Of a stretch of 64,000 nucleotides of DNA, positions 20,956-30,730 are shown one piece after another. The stretch comes from Allobosea sp. Leaf344 (GTDB taxonomy: Bacteria > Pseudomonadota > Alphaproteobacteria > Rhizobiales > Beijerinckiaceae). The position numbers and the translations under genes were made by a program. Within the stretch, counting starts at the first letter, position 1. Each line of letters begins with the position of its first letter. The notes under the pieces are model-generated. The model was given only the letters and a program-made list of their open reading frames with translations, was not told the DNA's origin and searched no databases. Where the stretch lies: NCBI RefSeq assembly GCF_001426225.1, contig NZ_LMRT01000001.1, positions 158,090-222,089 of the forward strand, given 5' to 3'.

Positions 20956-21567
20956 TCAGGCGTGGCCGGCCTCGCGGGAGAGATAGGCCTGGTCGATGCC
21001 GATCTTGCCGAGCGCCCGCTGATATTTGGTGTCGACACCATCGTCGAACAGCAATTCGGAATCGGCGGCGCAATGCAGCCAGCCATTGGCCTGGATCTCG
21101 GATTCGAGCTGGCCGGCGGCCCAGCCGGCATAGCCCAGCGCCAGGATCGCGTTTTCGGGGCCGCTGCCGATGGCGATGGCCCGCAGGATGTCGAGCGTCG
21201 CGGTCAGGCAGATGCCGTCGTCGATCGGCAGCGTCGCCGATTCCAGGAAGAAATCCGAGGAATGCAGCACGAAGCCGCGCTTGGTCTCGACCGGGCCACC
21301 GCGCAGCACCTGCATGCGCTCGGCCTGGCTCGGCAGCCGGATCAGCTCGTCGGAGGGGATCACGTCGAGCTGAACCAGCAGATCGGGGAAGCGTGTATCG
21401 GCCGCGGGCTTGTTGACGATGATGCCCATGGCACCATCCTCGGAATGGGCGCAGACATAGATCACGCTGCGGCTGAAGCGGCTGTCACTCATGTTCGGCA
21501 TCGCGATCAGGCACTGCCCGTCGAGATAGCTGCGGCCGCTGATGCGAGGGGATGCGCCGATCTTCAT
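20956..21567 (-). CDS. YqgE/AlgH family protein
   Basis: The 203-aa protein matches the YqgE (DUF179) family: [44 protein letters not shown] and [15 protein letters not shown]. The biochemical role of the family is unknown. The frame is open well upstream across the intergenic region, but the conserved start is the ATG at 21567 ([11 protein letters not shown]). It diverges from the DsbD-like gene; the arrangement YqgE / DsbD-alpha / peroxiredoxin recurs in related genomes. Confidence 0.93.
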   Translation of the reverse strand: MKIGASPRISGRSYLDGQCLIAMPNMSDSRFSRSVIYVCAHSEDGAMGIIVNKPAADTRFPDLLVQLDVIPSDELIRLPSQAERMQVLRGGPVETKRGFVLHSSDFFLESATLPIDDGICLTATLDILRAIAIGSGPENAILALGYAGWAAGQLESEIQANGWLHCAADSELLFDDGVDTKYQRALGKIGIDQAYLSREAGHA

Positions 21568-21723
21568 GCAGCCATGGTAATTCACTTTCCCCCGGGCTGT
21601 GAACTGGGCCCGCGCAAGAATTCGAAGCCGGCGGCTTCGGCGACAGGCGTTCCGGGCGCGGCTCACGCAATCGTTGACGCTCTCCTCCATGCTCAGGTCG
21701 CAATTGGCCGCGACGAGGCTTAA

Positions 21724-22584
21724 ATGATCAATGTGAGCAAGACCCTGGCCCTGTTGGCGACCCTTCTGGTCCTGGCGAGCGCCCCCGTGCGGGCGCAGCA
21801 GGCGGCCGTGTCGCCATGGTCGAAGAGCGACCACGCCTCGCTGCGGCTGATCGCCGGGGCGACCTCGCCATCGGGAAAGCAGCGCATCGGCGTCGAGATC
21901 GTGATGGCGCAGGGCTACAAGACCTATTGGCGCAGCGCCGGCGATTACGGCGCGCCCCCGCGCTTCGACTGGAGCGGCTCGGTCAATGTCGGCGGGCTCG
22001 ACGTGCGCTGGCCGGCGCCCGAGCGCTTCGCCGACGGCTTCGGCCATTCGATCGGCTATGTCGGCGAGGTGGTGATCCCGGTCTCGGTGCAGCCGGCCGA
22101 TCCGACCAAGCCGGTGCTGGTGGTGCTCGCGCTCGACTACGCCATCTGCGACAAGATCTGCATCCCGGTGAAGGGCGAGGCGCGGCTCTGGCTGGAGCCG
22201 GGCGTCACGGCGGTGACCTCGCCACGGCTGGAAATGTTCGAGGCCAGGGTGCCGGTTCCGGTGAAGCCGGGCGCGCAGCGCGACGGGCTCGGCGTCAACG
22301 ACGCCAGGATCGACATGGCCGCCCCCGAGCCGGGCCTGCGCTTCTCGTTGCATGCGCCGCCGAACGGAAGGATCGACGACATCTTCGTCGAGGGGCCGGG
22401 ACAATGGTCCTTCGCCAAGCCGGTGCTGACCCCGCAGCCGGACGGGACGGTGCTGGCGCAGCTGCGGATCAAGGAGCGGCCCAAGGGCGCGGCCGGCCCG
22501 CTGCCTTTCGTCGTCACGCTGAGCGGGGCGCCGCAGCCGGTGGAGGCGCGGCTGGAACTCGACATCCCGGCCGGCAAGCCCTAA
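21724..22584 (+). CDS. Exported DsbD N-terminal-domain-like protein
   Basis: A 286-aa secreted protein with a signal peptide ending PVRAQQ. The mature part resembles the periplasmic alpha domain of the thiol reductase Dsb[16 protein letters not shown], a WPAPERF segment, and a Cys pair in [11 protein letters not shown]. It lacks the transmembrane and thioredoxin-like gamma domains, so it is a stand-alone alpha domain. A role in periplasmic thiol transfer or copper/redox handling is inferred. The start at 21724 has ACGAGG a few bases upstream. It is followed by a peroxiredoxin gene in the same direction. Confidence 0.87.
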   Translation: MINVSKTLALLATLLVLASAPVRAQQAAVSPWSKSDHASLRLIAGATSPSGKQRIGVEIVMAQGYKTYWRSAGDYGAPPRFDWSGSVNVGGLDVRWPAPERFADGFGHSIGYVGEVVIPVSVQPADPTKPVLVVLALDYAICDKICIPVKGEARLWLEPGVTAVTSPRLEMFEARVPVPVKPGAQRDGLGVNDARIDMAAPEPGLRFSLHAPPNGRIDDIFVEGPGQWSFAKPVLTPQPDGTVLAQLRIKERPKGAAGPLPFVVTLSGAPQPVEARLELDIPAGKP

Positions 22585-22629
22585 TCCCGTGCTACGGCGA
22601 TCGCCGCAGATTTCACGGAGACAGGTGCG

Positions 22630-23115
22630 ATGACCATCAAGGTGGGTGACAAGCTTCCGCAGGCGACGTTCCGGGTGATGACCGCCGACGGTCCCGCCGC
22701 GAAGACGACGGACGACCTCTTCAAGGGCAAGAAAGTGGTGCTTTTCGCCGTTCCCGGCGCCTTCACCCCGACCTGCCACAAGAACCACCTGCCCGGCTTC
22801 CTGGCCAAGGCCGCCGAGATCAAGGGCAAGGGCGTCGACGCGATCATGGTCACCAGCACCAACGACGTCTTCGTGATGGATGCCTGGGCCAAGTCGACGG
22901 GCGCCGCCGGCGCGATCGAGTTCCTCTCGGACGGCAATGCCGATTTCGCCAAGGAGATCGGCCTCTCGCTCGATGGGTCGGGCTTCGGTCTGGGCACCCG
23001 CTCGCAGCGCTATTCGATGATCGTCAATGACGGCGTCGTCAGCGCGCTCAATGTCGAGGACGCGCCCGGCAAGGCCGATGTCTCCGGCGCCGAGGCGCTG
23101 CTCGCCCAGCTCTGA
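22630..23115 (+). CDS. Peroxiredoxin, Prx5 type
   Basis: A 161-aa peroxidase that reduces hydroperoxides. The peroxidatic site is [17 protein letters not shown] with Cys49. I see no other cysteine in the protein, so it would work as a 1-Cys enzyme needing an external thiol such as glutathione or glutaredoxin. GGAG lies about ten bases ahead of the ATG. It follows the DsbD-like gene by 45 bases. Confidence 0.95.
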   Translation: MTIKVGDKLPQATFRVMTADGPAAKTTDDLFKGKKVVLFAVPGAFTPTCHKNHLPGFLAKAAEIKGKGVDAIMVTSTNDVFVMDAWAKSTGAAGAIEFLSDGNADFAKEIGLSLDGSGFGLGTRSQRYSMIVNDGVVSALNVEDAPGKADVSGAEALLAQL

Positions 23116-23193
23116 CGCCGGAGCGGCGGTCGCTCCCCCCTGGCTGATGGCCGCGGCCATCCTGCCCGCGTGGCGGTCTTGCCCCCGTGGCGA

Positions 23194-23640
23194 TCAGACC
23201 GACCGCCAACAATATCGCCTATCCGGCTCGCGCTCCTCATTGCGCGAGCCGTCGCTCGATTCCACCGCGACGAAGCCGTGTCGCTCATAGAAGCGCTGCG
23301 CTCCGGCATTGCGCTGGAAAGTCCAGAGCTGCAAGGCGGGATAGACGGCTTTCGCCTGGGCGATCAGGGCACTGCCGATGCCGCGGCCCTGCGCGCCGGG
23401 CCGCACGTAGAGCTGGTCGATCCAGCCGTCGCGGCAGGCGATGAACCCCTGCAGCGACCCGGCGTCGAGGACGCCCCAGACCCGGCATTGCGCGAACACG
23501 AGGGTCTCGAAGAAGAACCGGTCCTGCTCAGGCGTATAACGCCCGGCGAGCCATGGCAGGGCCGCGTCATAGCTCGCCCTGTGCAGCGTCGCGACGGCCT
23601 CGGCGTCGCTTAGATCGAGGGTTCTGACGCGGTGCTCCAT
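23194..23640 (-). CDS. GNAT acetyltransferase
   Basis: A 148-aa acetyltransferase with the acetyl-CoA loop VRPGAQGRGIGSALIAQAK and a C-terminal FYERHGFVAVESSDGSRNEE that is typical of small-molecule or unknown-substrate GNATs. The ATG at 23640 (MEHRVRTLDL) is chosen; an in-frame ATG at 23655 would add five residues and neither has a clear ribosome site. The substrate is unknown. Confidence 0.82.
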   Translation of the reverse strand: MEHRVRTLDLSDAEAVATLHRASYDAALPWLAGRYTPEQDRFFFETLVFAQCRVWGVLDAGSLQGFIACRDGWIDQLYVRPGAQGRGIGSALIAQAKAVYPALQLWTFQRNAGAQRFYERHGFVAVESSDGSRNEEREPDRRYCWRSV

Positions 23641-23794
23641 GCGGCCGGGTAGCATCCCCGGCCGGCACCGGCAACGCGACCGCTGCGGGGTGGCGGAGGG
23701 CGTGAAAGCGGCTGTTATCGAACCGATATCGCATTGTCATGAGACAAGCCGGTGCGGGCGGGACTAGATTCGTCGCGTTCCCGGGAGCCCCGCC

Positions 23795-24244
23795 ATGTCC
23801 GACATCACGATCCGCCCGCTCGTCTCCGCCGATCGCGCCGCCTGGACGCCGCTCTGGCGCGATTATCTCGCCTTCTACAAGACGACGCTGCCGGATGCGA
23901 TCTACGACCATAGCTTCGCGCGGCTGACCGGCAGCGACCCCTCCATGGGCGGCTTCATCGCGGAACGGGACGGGCAGGCGATCGGCATCGTGCATTGGGT
24001 GCTGCACCGCACCTTCTGGAGCGAGAAGGACATGTGCTATCTGCAGGACCTGTTCACGGCCGAGACGGCGCGCGGCAGCGGCGCCGGGCGCAAGCTCATC
24101 GGCGCCGTGAAGCGGAAGGCGGCGGAACTCGGCTGCCTGCGGGTCTATTGGCAGACCCATCAGAGCAATACCAGGGCGCAGGCGCTGTACGACACGCTGG
24201 CGGAGCGCAGCGGCTTCATCGTCTACCGGCAGGCGCTGGATTGA
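23795..24244 (+). CDS. GNAT acetyltransferase
   Basis: A 149-aa single-domain GNAT. It opens MSDITIRPLVSADRAAWTPL and has the CoA-binding core YLQDLFTAETARGSGAGRKLI, then YWQTHQSNTRAQALYD. GGGAG lies about seven bases ahead of the ATG at 23795. It diverges from the preceding acetyltransferase gene and converges on the receiver gene. The substrate is unknown; the closest pattern is diamine- or aminoglycoside-type N-acetyltransferases. Confidence 0.87.
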   Translation: MSDITIRPLVSADRAAWTPLWRDYLAFYKTTLPDAIYDHSFARLTGSDPSMGGFIAERDGQAIGIVHWVLHRTFWSEKDMCYLQDLFTAETARGSGAGRKLIGAVKRKAAELGCLRVYWQTHQSNTRAQALYDTLAERSGFIVYRQALD

Positions 24245-24259
24245 CGGGGGCGCGGCCGC

Positions 24260-24646
24260 TCAGGCCTTACCGGGCTCCGGGAGGATCTCGGAGGCGGCCT
24301 GACGCAGCGCGGCCGACATGCTGCGCGTCGAGTAGGGCTTGCCCAGGAAGGTCGTCGCCGCAGGCAGATCGGACGTGGCGGGCAGGACCCGGCCCGAGGT
24401 CACGATGATGACCACCGGCGGCCAGCGCCGGCGCACGGCCGCCGCGAGCTTGAGCCCGTCCATCGAGCCCGGCATGTCGATGTCGGTCACCAGGATCCGG
24501 ATATCGTCCTGCGCCTCGAGCAACAGAATGGCCTCATCGGCATTGGCGGCTTCGAGCGCGACGAAGCCGGCTTCGGCGGCGGTTTCGGCCAGATCCATCC
24601 GGATGAGGGGCTCGTCATCCACGATCAGCACGATGATTTTTGGCAT
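24260..24646 (-). CDS. Stand-alone response-regulator receiver (CheY-like)
   Basis: A 128-aa receiver with no output domain. Conserved residues are the acidic pair Asp10-Asp11, the phospho-acceptor Asp55 in VTDIDMPGSMDG, the VTSG switch residue and the Lys in LGKPY. The ATG at 24646 (MPKIIVLIVDDEP) is chosen over an open frame extending 15 codons upstream. No histidine kinase is nearby, so its partner is unknown. An EcfG-like promoter lies directly upstream, suggesting a link to the general stress response; single-domain receivers do feed that pathway in some alphaproteobacteria (inference). Confidence 0.9.
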   Translation of the reverse strand: MPKIIVLIVDDEPLIRMDLAETAAEAGFVALEAANADEAILLLEAQDDIRILVTDIDMPGSMDGLKLAAAVRRRWPPVVIIVTSGRVLPATSDLPAATTFLGKPYSTRSMSAALRQAASEILPEPGKA

Positions 24647-24672
24647 GACCAGAACTTTCGTTGAGATGGACC

Positions 24673-24697
24673 AACGGCACCATCCCGACAAAGTTCA
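24673..24697 (-). promoter_or_regulatory. Candidate EcfG (general stress sigma) promoter
   Basis: On the minus strand TGAAC (24697-24693), 16 bases, then CGTT (24676-24673) matches the alphaproteobacterial EcfG consensus GGAAC-N16/17-CGTT with one mismatch. It would start transcription about 20 bases before the receiver gene ATG, a sensible distance. Confidence 0.45.
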
Positions 24698-24841
24698 CGC
24701 AAATTCTTTATAAATACGATAGATTTTGGAGATGAGGACTGTCCTGCCATCACCACCATTGATAACGTTGTCGAATTAGACTTTCGCCCGAGCAGGTTTC
24801 GCCACAGCCCGCCCTGATCCCGCAGCGCGCTGGCGAGCGGT

Positions 24842-25288
24842 TCAGCGGCCTGGCTTGAACGGCGCCATCCCGGCCCGGGCGAGAGCGTCGGCGCGCTCGT
24901 TCATCGTGTCGCCGGCATGGCCCTTGACCCATTTCCACTCGATCTTATGGCGGCCGAGCGCGGCATCGAGCCGTTTCCACAGCTCCTCGTTCTTCACCGG
25001 CTTCTTGTCGGCGGTGCGCCAGCCATTGCGCTTCCAGCCATGGATCCAGGCGGTGATGCCCTGGCGCAGATATTGGCTGTCGGTGTGCAGCGCGACGGTG
25101 CAGGGCCGGGTCAGGGTTTCCAGCGCGGAGATGGCGGCCATCAGCTCCATGCGATTATTGGTGGTGTTGGCCTCGCCGCCCGATAATTCCCGCTCCTTGC
25201 CCTTATAGGACAGGATCGCGCCCCAGCCGCCGGGACCGGGATTGCCGGAGCAGGCGCCGTCCGTCCAGACCTCGACGGCGTCGCTCAT
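24842..25288 (-). CDS. rnhA: Ribonuclease HI
   Basis: The enzyme cuts RNA in RNA-DNA hybrids in the cytoplasm. The 148-aa product has the four catalytic acids in [33 protein letters not shown] and MNERADALA. It is third in the order ispH-thrB-rnhA on the minus strand, a conserved alphaproteobacterial cluster, with 31 bases to thrB. Confidence 0.98.
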   Translation of the reverse strand: MSDAVEVWTDGACSGNPGPGGWGAILSYKGKERELSGGEANTTNNRMELMAAISALETLTRPCTVALHTDSQYLRQGITAWIHGWKRNGWRTADKKPVKNEELWKRLDAALGRHKIEWKWVKGHAGDTMNERADALARAGMAPFKPGR

Positions 25289-25319
25289 CGCGCGGATCCC
25301 CGCTGGCGGAGGGCCTCGC

Positions 25320-26285
25320 TCACCGCTTCAGCCCGTAATCGCGGGCATCCGCCACGCGCTGGTGGAAGACGAGCTTGCGGTCGTATTCCAGCGGGTCGAG
25401 CGGCTTGACCAGCGCGCCTTCCGGCACGTCGAGCAGGTCGACCATGCGCGTCAGCAGGAAGCGCAGGGCCGAACCGCGGCAGAGCGCCGGCAGCGCCGCG
25501 ACCTCCGCCGGCTCCAGCGGGCGCACGCTCTCATAGCCGGCGAGCAGGGCCTGGCCCTTGGTCAGGTTAAACGAGGAATCGGCCTCGAAGCACCAGGAGT
25601 TCAGGCAGATCGCGAGATCATAGGCGAAGGCGTCGGTGCAGGCGAAATAGAAGTCGATCAGGCCGGACAGCCGATCCTTGATGAAGAAGACGTTGTTCGG
25701 GAACAGATCCGCATGGATGATGCCGCGCGGCAGATCCTGCGGCCAGGCCCGCTCATGCTCCGCGATCTCGGCCATCACCCGCGCCGTCAGCCCGGGCGAG
25801 ATCGTATCCGCCCGCCCCCTCGCCTGCTCGGCCAGCGGGCGCCAATCCGCGACCGAGAGGTTGTTGGCGCGCTGCATCGGGAAATCAGCCCCGGCCTGGT
25901 GCAGCAAAGCGAGGCCGCGGCCCACCTCGCCGCAATGGACGGCGCCGGGGCGGCGGATCGACAGCCCGTCGAGAAAGGTCACGATCGCCGCGGGGCGCCC
26001 GGCGAGCCGGCTGACGGTGACGCCGTCGCGCATCCGCACCGGCTGCGGGCAGGTCAGCCCCCGCGTCGCCAGATGCTCCATCAGGGCGATGAAGAAGGGC
26101 AGGTCCTGCTCTTCCGTGCGCTCCTCGTAGAGCGTCAGGATGTAGAAGGCGGTGGTGGTATGCAGCAGGAAGTTCGAGTTCGAGACGCCCTCGGCGATGC
26201 CCTTCACCGCCAGCAGCTCGCCAATGTCGTAGCGCGCCACGAAGGCGGCCAGCTCGTCGTCGGGAACTTCGGTGTAGACGGCCAA
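25320..26285 (-). CDS. thrB: Homoserine kinase (aminoglycoside-phosphotransferase-like type)
   Basis: It phosphorylates homoserine for threonine synthesis, feeding ThrC (encoded near 15 kb). The 321-aa protein belongs to the APH-fold ThrB class found in alpha- and betaproteobacteria rather than the GHMP-kinase class. Visible motifs are [11 protein letters not shown], the catalytic [14 protein letters not shown] and the metal-binding [18 protein letters not shown]. It lies 20 bases after ispH. Confidence 0.96.
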   Translation of the reverse strand: MAVYTEVPDDELAAFVARYDIGELLAVKGIAEGVSNSNFLLHTTTAFYILTLYEERTEEQDLPFFIALMEHLATRGLTCPQPVRMRDGVTVSRLAGRPAAIVTFLDGLSIRRPGAVHCGEVGRGLALLHQAGADFPMQRANNLSVADWRPLAEQARGRADTISPGLTARVMAEIAEHERAWPQDLPRGIIHADLFPNNVFFIKDRLSGLIDFYFACTDAFAYDLAICLNSWCFEADSSFNLTKGQALLAGYESVRPLEPAEVAALPALCRGSALRFLLTRMVDLLDVPEGALVKPLDPLEYDRKLVFHQRVADARDYGLKR

Positions 26286-26305
26286 GATCGTGCCTTCCCG
26301 CGGGC

Positions 26306-27277
26306 CTATTCGGCCGGTGCCGGCTGCGGCTCGCCGCGCAGCTCGCGCGGCAGCGGAAAGAACACGCTCTCATCGGCCGTGGTCACCGTCTCCACCCGCA
26401 CCTCGTAGCGTGCGGCGAAGGCGTCGATGATCTCCTCGACCAGCACCTCCGGCGCGCTCGCTCCGGCGGTGAGGCCGAGCCGGCGGATGCCGCCGAAGAC
26501 CGACCAGTCGATCTCGTCGGTGCGCAGCACCAGCCGCGCCGCCGGGCAGCCGGCGCGCTCGGCCACTTCGCGCAGGCGCTGCGAGTTCGAGGAATTCGGC
26601 GAGCCGACGACGATCATCGCGTCGACCTTGGGCGCGACATGCTTGACCGCCTCCTGGCGGTTGGTGGTGGCGTAGCAGATATCCTCGCGATGCGGGCCGA
26701 TCAGCCCGGGAAAACGCGCCTGAAGCGCCTCGACGATCTCCCTGGTGTCGTCGACGGAGAGGGTCGTCTGCGTCACGAAGGCGAGCGGCCGGTCTGGCGG
26801 CGGGGCCAGAGCGGCGACGTCGGAAAGTGTTTCGATCAGCGTGATCGCGCCCTCCGGCAGCTGCCCCATGGTGCCGATCACCTCGGGATGGCCGGCATGG
26901 CCGACGAGCAGGATGTGGCGGCCGCGCTTGTGATGCACCTCCGCCTCGCGATGCACCTTGGTGACCAGCGGGCAGGTGGCGTCGATGGCGAAGAGATGGC
27001 GCTGCTGCGCCTCGGCCGGGACCGATTTCGGCACGCCATGCGCCGAGAAGATCACCGGCCGAGTCGCGTCCGGCACCTGCGACAGCTCGGCGACGAAGAC
27101 CGCGCCCTTCCGCTTCAGCGATTCGACCACGTATTTGTTGTGGACGATCTCGTGGCGGACATAGACCGGCGCGCCATGCAGGCTCAGCGCCTTCTCGACG
27201 GCGTCGATGGCGCGCACCACACCGGCGCAGAAACCACGCGGCGTGCAGAGCAGGATATCGAGCGGCGGCTTGGTCAC
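26306..27277 (-). CDS. ispH: 4-hydroxy-3-methylbut-2-enyl diphosphate reductase
   Basis: The last enzyme of the MEP isoprenoid pathway, an Fe-S reductase giving IPP and DMAPP. Cluster-binding cysteines are in [23 protein letters not shown] and [11 protein letters not shown]; substrate residues are in [23 protein letters not shown] and [12 protein letters not shown] choose GTG at 27277 (reads [15 protein letters not shown]), giving 323 aa. An ATG at 27361 would add 28 residues that are not family-like, and a TTGACA promoter-like box lies within that stretch. The start is the least certain part. Confidence 0.94.
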   Translation of the reverse strand: MTKPPLDILLCTPRGFCAGVVRAIDAVEKALSLHGAPVYVRHEIVHNKYVVESLKRKGAVFVAELSQVPDATRPVIFSAHGVPKSVPAEAQQRHLFAIDATCPLVTKVHREAEVHHKRGRHILLVGHAGHPEVIGTMGQLPEGAITLIETLSDVAALAPPPDRPLAFVTQTTLSVDDTREIVEALQARFPGLIGPHREDICYATTNRQEAVKHVAPKVDAMIVVGSPNSSNSQRLREVAERAGCPAARLVLRTDEIDWSVFGGIRRLGLTAGASAPEVLVEEIIDAFAARYEVRVETVTTADESVFFPLPRELRGEPQPAPAE

Positions 27278-27370
27278 GCGGGGGACGGATCCATCGGGTT
27301 GATGCGCCTTCTTTCGGCGTGAACACGGCGATGTCAAGGAAGCCGCCCGCTCCCGCTGCATGCCGCCTTC

Positions 27371-27434
27371 GCATCTGCAGATGCAGTCTTGCAGATGCGC
27401 CCTCGCAGATTGCGCTGCAACATCCTAGATTGCA
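27371..27434. repeat. Short direct repeats with 14-bp period between ispH and the Kef gene
   Basis: GCAGATGC occurs at 27377-27384 and 27391-27398, and GCAGATTGC at 27405-27413, each offset by exactly 14 bases; a further AGATTGCA ends at 27434. The first copy is also half of the perfect palindrome GCATCTGCAGATGC (27371-27384). The cluster lies between the divergent ispH and Kef genes and looks like a multi-site operator, not coding sequence. Confidence 0.55.
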
Positions 27435-27490
27435 CTCTCCGCCGGCCCGGGCAGCCGCGCGATCCCTGTCACTCCCGGATTCGAGCAGCC

Positions 27491-29344
27491 ATGGCCGATG
27501 CATCCCACACCAGTTTTCTGCCGCCGATCCTGACGTTCTGCGCCGGCGCGGTTCTGGCGGTGCCCCTGTTCCGCCGGCTCGGCCAATCCGCAGTGCTCGG
27601 CTATCTCGCCGCCGGCATCGTCATCGGTCCCTCGGTCCTCGAGGTGATCAAGGATCCCGACACGATCCGCGGCACGGCCGAGATCGGCGTGGTGCTGCTG
27701 CTCTTCCTCGTCGGCCTCGAATTGCAGCCGGAGCGGCTCTATTCGATGCGCAAGGACATTCTGGGTGCCGGCCTCGCCCAGATGACGCTGAGCGCAGGGC
27801 TGATCGGCGGGACCGCCTGGGCGTTCGGGTTCAGCATCGGCGGTGCCATCGCCATCGGCCTCGCTCTGGCCCTGTCGGCGACCTCGATCGCGCTGCAATT
27901 GCTGGAGGAGCGTGGCGACGGCAGCGAGGCCTATGGCCGGCGCACCTTCTCGATCCTGCTGTTCCAGGACATGTCGATCGCGCCCGCGCTCGCGCTGCTG
28001 CCGCTGCTGGCGACGACCGGCGCGGCGAGCGGCGGCGCCGGCAAGGCCGTGGCGGCGCTGGCCCTGGCGGCGGCGGCGGTCGCGGCGATCGTGCTGGCCG
28101 GGCGCTATGCGCTGAACCCGTTCTTCCGCATTCTCGCCAAGACCGGCGCCAAGGAGGTGATGACCGCGGCGGCGCTGCTGATCGTGCTCGGCTCGGCGCT
28201 GCTGATGGAGCATGTCGGGCTGTCCATGGCGATGGGCGCCTTCCTGGCCGGGGTGCTGCTGGCCGATTCGCATTTCCGGCACGAGCTCGAGGCCGATATC
28301 GAGCCGTTCCGCGGGGTTCTGCTCGGGCTGTTCTTCATGGCGGTCGGGATGTCGCTCGATCTCGCTCTGGTGCTGCAGAACGCGCTGCTCCTCGCCCTGC
28401 TCGCGCCGCTCCTCGTCCTGGCGAAGATCGCGATCGCCGCCTCGATCCTGCGCGCCTCCTGCTCCTCGATGACGGAAGCGGTGCGGGCGGGCGCCCTGCT
28501 CTCCCCCGCCGGCGAATTCGCTTTCGTGCTGCTGCCGCTCGGCGTCGCGCTCGGGCTGATGGACGAGCAGCAGGGCGCCATCGCCACGGCGCTCGCGGCG
28601 CTCTCGATGCTGCTCGGCCCGGTGCTCGCCAAGCTGATCGACGGGTTCTTGCTGTCGCGCGCGACGACGGAGACGATGGCGGAGGATTTCGACGGGGCCG
28701 GCGCCGCCTCTGTGGTGGTGATCGGCTTCGGCCGCTTCGGCCAGATCGTCACCCAGGCGCTGCTGTTGCAGCATATCGACGTCACCGTCATCGATTCCGA
28801 CGTCGAGCGCATCCGCTCCGCCGCCAAATTCGGCTTCAAGGTCTATTACGGCGACGGCACGCGGCTCGACGTGCTGAAGGCCTCCGGCGCCGGCAAGGCC
28901 CGCATCATCTGCATCTGCGTCGACGACAGGAGCGCGGCGCTGCGCATCGCCGAAATCGCCAAATCGGAATTTCCCTCCGCCCGGATCCATGCCCGCGCTT
29001 ATGACCGCATCCACGCGATCGAGCTGATGAAGGCGGAGGTGGACTACCAGATGCGCGAGACCTTCGAATCGGCGCTGGGCTTCGGCCGGGTGACGCTGGA
29101 GGGGCTCGGCCTGACCTATGACGAGGCCAGCCTGATCATCGACCATGTGCGCGAGCGCGACCAGCAGCGCATGGAGATCCAGTTCACCGAGGGCATCACC
29201 GCCGCGCTGACCAAGGTGCCGCGCGTGACGCCGGAGCCGCTGGTCAAGCCGAAGGCCAAGCCGAAGGCGCTGAACGCCGAGACCGAGACGGTGCTGGGCG
29301 GCGCCGAGGTCGCGGTCGGCGGCGTCGGCGAGCCGGAGCGGTGA
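27491..29344 (+). CDS. Kef-type monovalent cation:proton antiporter with RCK domain
   Basis: A 617-aa CPA2-family antiporter. The N-terminal about 390 residues form about 12 membrane helices with the family motifs LGYLAAGIVIGPSVL, GVVLLLFLVGLELQPERL and SPAGEFAFVLLPLG. A TrkA-N/RCK nucleotide-binding domain follows from about residue 408 (VVVIGFGRFGQIV, then VIDSD), and the protein ends in a Lys/Pro-rich tail. Glutathione-gated KefB/KefC exports potassium in E. coli; a similar role is likely but the gating ligand is not shown. ATG at 27491 is the first plausible start. The stop overlaps the GTG of the MATE gene. Confidence 0.92.
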   Translation: MADASHTSFLPPILTFCAGAVLAVPLFRRLGQSAVLGYLAAGIVIGPSVLEVIKDPDTIRGTAEIGVVLLLFLVGLELQPERLYSMRKDILGAGLAQMTLSAGLIGGTAWAFGFSIGGAIAIGLALALSATSIALQLLEERGDGSEAYGRRTFSILLFQDMSIAPALALLPLLATTGAASGGAGKAVAALALAAAAVAAIVLAGRYALNPFFRILAKTGAKEVMTAAALLIVLGSALLMEHVGLSMAMGAFLAGVLLADSHFRHELEADIEPFRGVLLGLFFMAVGMSLDLALVLQNALLLALLAPLLVLAKIAIAASILRASCSSMTEAVRAGALLSPAGEFAFVLLPLGVALGLMDEQQGAIATALAALSMLLGPVLAKLIDGFLLSRATTETMAEDFDGAGAASVVVIGFGRFGQIVTQALLLQHIDVTVIDSDVERIRSAAKFGFKVYYGDGTRLDVLKASGAGKARIICICVDDRSAALRIAEIAKSEFPSARIHARAYDRIHAIELMKAEVDYQMRETFESALGFGRVTLEGLGLTYDEASLIIDHVRERDQQRMEIQFTEGITAALTKVPRVTPEPLVKPKAKPKALNAETETVLGGAEVAVGGVGEPER

Positions 29345-30692
29345 GCGAGCCGGCCGAGGGCTCCTCCCAGGCGGTCTTCGTCACGGGATCGACGATGCGC
29401 CATGTCGCCGTGATGACGGCGACCGGGTCGATCGGCCTGATGGCGATCTTTCTCGTCGACCTGCTGTCGCTGCTCTACGTCTCCTGGCTCGGACGACCGC
29501 CGGGGTCGGCTTCGCGACGATCGTGCTGTTCCTGATGATCTCCATCAATATCGGTCTGATGATCGCGGCCACGGCGCTGACCGCGCGGCGGCTCGGCAGC
29601 GACGATCGCGAAGGCGCGCGCCGCATCGCCGGCTCGACCATGGCGCTGATGGCGCTGGCCGGCATCGCCCTCTCGGTGATCGCCCTGCCTCTGCTGCCCT
29701 GGCTGCTGCGGCTGCTCGGCGCGCATGACGAATCCTATGCGGTGGCGCTGTCCTTCCTGACGATCGTGCTGCCCTCCAACGTGCTGATGGCGCTGGGAAT
29801 GGGCTATTCCGGGATCTTGCGGGCCGTCGGCGATGCGCGCCGGGCGATGTTCGTGACCTTGGGCGGCGGCCTGGCGACGGCGGGGCTCGATCCGCTGTTC
29901 ATCTTCGGGTTCGGGCTCGGGCCGGACGGCGCCGCCTGGGCTATCGTGGTGTCGCGCGTTATCATCGCGGCCGTCGGCTTCCACGGGGCGGTCCGCGTGC
30001 ATCGCATCGTCGCCCGGCCGCGCTGGGCGGCGCTGGTCGCCGATCTGCCGGGCGCGATGGCGATCGCCGGGCCGGCGATCCTCACCAATCTGTCGACGCC
30101 GGTGGCCAACGCCGTCTTCGCCAGCGTCATGGCCCGTTTCGGCGATGCGGCCATGGCGGCCATGGCGATCATGGACCGGCTGGTGCCGGTCGCCTTCGGG
30201 GTGCTGTTCGCGCTGTCGGGCGCGGTCGGGCCGATCCTCGGGCAGAATTGGGGCGCCGGCCGCTATGACCGCATGCGGCGGGGCCTGACCGATTCCACGC
30301 TCTGCGCCATCGCCTGCGTGCTCCTGGCCTGGCTCGCTCTGGTGCTGCTGCGCGAGCAGATCGTGCTGGCCTTCGGCGCGACGGGGCTGACGGCGGAGCT
30401 CGTGCGCTTCTTCTGCCTGCTGGCCGGGCCGATGTGGGTCTTCGTCGGGCTGCTCTTCGTCGCCAACGCCGCCTTCAACAATCTCGGCATGCCGATCCTC
30501 TCGACCCTGTTCAGCTGGGGCCGGGCGACGCTGGGCACGATGCCGCTCGGCTTCCTCGGCGCGCATTATGGCGGACCGAAGGGCGCGCTGCTGGGCTCCG
30601 CGGCGGGGGCGGTGATCTTCGGGGTGGTGGCGCTGATCTACGCCTATCGCGGGATCGCGCGGCTGGAGCGCCGGGCCGGCGCGCCACGCTGA
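29341..30692 (+). pseudogene. MATE-family multidrug/Na+ efflux transporter, frameshifted
   Basis: A GTG at 29341 overlapping the Kef stop opens a MATE-like N-terminus (TMRHVAVMTATGSIGLMAIF, then LVDLLSLLYVSWLG). The frame then runs out of homology near 29490 and stops at 29535. Family-like sequence continues without a break in the -1 frame (TTAGVGFATIVLFLMISIN) to 30692. The two parts abut exactly, so one base appears missing around 29488-29500. The whole would be about 450 aa with 12 helices. It is either a recent pseudogene or a sequencing error. A GTG at 29523 could restart translation, giving 389 aa lacking the first helix and a half, unlikely to be functional. Confidence 0.8.
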
Positions 30693-30730
30693 GCGGAGCG
30701 CGGGCCCGGGCCGGGCGCCGCCGAGGGCAC

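Noticed and set aside
20956-23160. A 734-codon minus-strand frame that could be read as YqgE fused to a long N-terminal extension.
   Set aside because: The extension is antisense to the DsbD-like and peroxiredoxin genes; YqgE itself starts at 21567.
23146-23161. 16-bp perfect palindrome GATGGCCGCGGCCATC between the convergent peroxiredoxin and GNAT genes.
   Set aside because: It has no loop and no T-run, so it is a poor terminator, and short GC palindromes are frequent here.
29341-29535. Programmed ribosomal frameshift in the MATE gene.
   Set aside because: There is no slippery heptamer near the junction and MATE transporters are not known to use frameshifting, so mutation or sequencing error is simpler.
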